A stretch of 64,000 nucleotides of DNA, from assembly GCA_904501625.1 (NCBI GenBank), contig CAJGBR010000002.1, positions 1 to 64,000 on the forward strand, given 5' to 3'. Each line of letters opens with the position of its first letter. Within the stretch, counting starts at the first letter, position 1. The stretch comes from an uncultured Rikenellaceae bacterium (GTDB lineage Bacteria > Bacteroidota > Bacteroidia > Bacteroidales > Rikenellaceae). The position numbers were made by a program, and so were the translations under genes. This document shows positions 63,591-64,000 of this stretch, in pieces. The notes under the pieces are model-generated. The model was not told the DNA's origin, did not search any database, and saw only the letters and a list, made by a program, of their open reading frames with translations.

Positions 63591-64000
63591 ATGAATCTTA
63601 TCGAAGATATACTAAGTTGCAGCAGCGTATCGGTCGTGGGACTCGAAAAAAATACAGGCAAGACAGAGAGTCTTAATTGGATATTGGGTCAGTTGAACGA
63701 ACGCAGAATCTGTATCGGAGTAACTTCGATAGGAATTGATGGCGAGAGTGTCGATCAGATATATATGACACATAAGCCTGAGATAGAGTTGTTTACAGGT
63801 ACGTTGTTTACCACCTCAGAAAGCCATTACCTGACTAGGCGATTGGGCTCTGAGGTGGTTGCTATGCCTGAGATTCATACCTCATTGGGACGATTGGTTG
63901 TAGGTCGGGTAGCAGAATCAGGCAAGGTTATTCTGAGTGGGCCACCCGATACGACTGCGACACGAGAGGTGATTGAATTGATGCGTGATCTCGGAGCTCG
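63591..64000 (+). CDS. KamB-like lysine 5,6-aminomutase reactivase subunit, 3' end cut by window
   Basis: The first 136 codons are visible, open to the window edge. It starts MNLIEDILSCSSVSVVGLEK and has a P-loop-like GLEKNTGKT with one extra residue between the glycines compared with the usual GxxxxGKT. The place directly after kamA is where other lysine fermenters have kamB and the MutS-like kamC, thought to reactivate cobalamin-dependent KamDE. The name is inferred from context and partial likeness. Confidence 0.65.
   Translation, partial: MNLIEDILSCSSVSVVGLEKNTGKTESLNWILGQLNERRICIGVTSIGIDGESVDQIYMTHKPEIELFTGTLFTTSESHYLTRRLGSEVVAMPEIHTSLGRLVVGRVAESGKVILSGPPDTTATREVIELMRDLGA

Noticed and set aside
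1..64000. Prophage, insertion sequence, CRISPR or defence island
   Set aside because: No transposase, integrase, cas, restriction or phage gene and no direct-repeat array was seen; all larger frames fit housekeeping or metabolic genes.

Overview
The window looks like a chromosomal segment from an anaerobic, amino-acid-fermenting member of the Bacteroidales. The evidence is the promoter style (TTTG, about 19 bases, TAnnTTTG), the near absence of Shine-Dalgarno sequences, and several genes typical of the phylum: a DUF2795 protein, DUF4924, a long signal peptidase I, a large TamB, an FtsI with a C-terminal PASTA domain, and YbeY with Asp in place of the third His. Gene density is high. I see no prophage, insertion sequence or CRISPR array, and only one tRNA.

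Layout. 1-4.9 kb: the end of an exported protein, then a minus-strand module of 2-oxoacid:ferredoxin oxidoreductase (korAB) and an acyl-CoA:carboxylate CoA-transferase. 5.1-10.6 kb: kbl, pyk/aroQ, divergent thiL-thiD, a small FtsB-like gene and tRNA-Gln. 10.6-18.4 kb: a secreted M16 peptidase, an S-adenosylhomocysteine-hydrolase-like protein with altered active-site residues, and a short division cluster (rsmH-ftsL-ftsI) that ends at a terminator. 18.6-24.1 kb: an eight-gene minus-strand operon (dispanin-like protein, dapB, lepB, yigZ, pyrB, pyrI, cobalamin adenosyltransferase, DUF2795). 24.1-31.9 kb: hflX, upp, SUI1 factor, a large secreted gluzincin-like protein, an exonuclease, an RlmI-type methyltransferase and a radical SAM protein. 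31.9-36.4 kb: tamB.

36.5-47.96 kb is a long plus-strand run: pheS, TPR lipoprotein, EnvC-like factor, ybeY, mnmG, thiC, membrane protein, S41 protease and histidine kinase. 48-52 kb (minus): a NarL-type two-component pair, DUF4924 and sppA. 52-57.8 kb: mrp, a TlpA-like lipoprotein, DUF3467, lpxK, a purine nucleoside phosphorylase and ssb. 57.8-64 kb: nadA, a 650-base very AT-rich gap, and the first part of a lysine-fermentation operon (atoD, kal, kce, kdd, kamA and a 5'-partial kamB-like gene cut by the window end).

How it fits together. Lysine is isomerised by KamA, then (by KamDE, expected just outside the window) to 3,5-diaminohexanoate, oxidised by Kdd, cleaved with acetyl-CoA by Kce, and deaminated by Kal to crotonyl-CoA. 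AtoD and the CoA-transferase at 0.7 kb would handle the acyl-CoA end products. KorAB supplies acyl-CoA and reduced ferredoxin. The adenosyltransferase at 19 kb can make the adenosylcobalamin that KamDE needs.

The least expected signals are two near-perfect parS-like palindromes flanking thiC, next to mnmG. Together with a hand-sampled change in strand G/C bias and AT-rich gaps carrying DnaA-box-like 9-mers at 55-59 kb, they suggest that this segment may lie near the replication origin.
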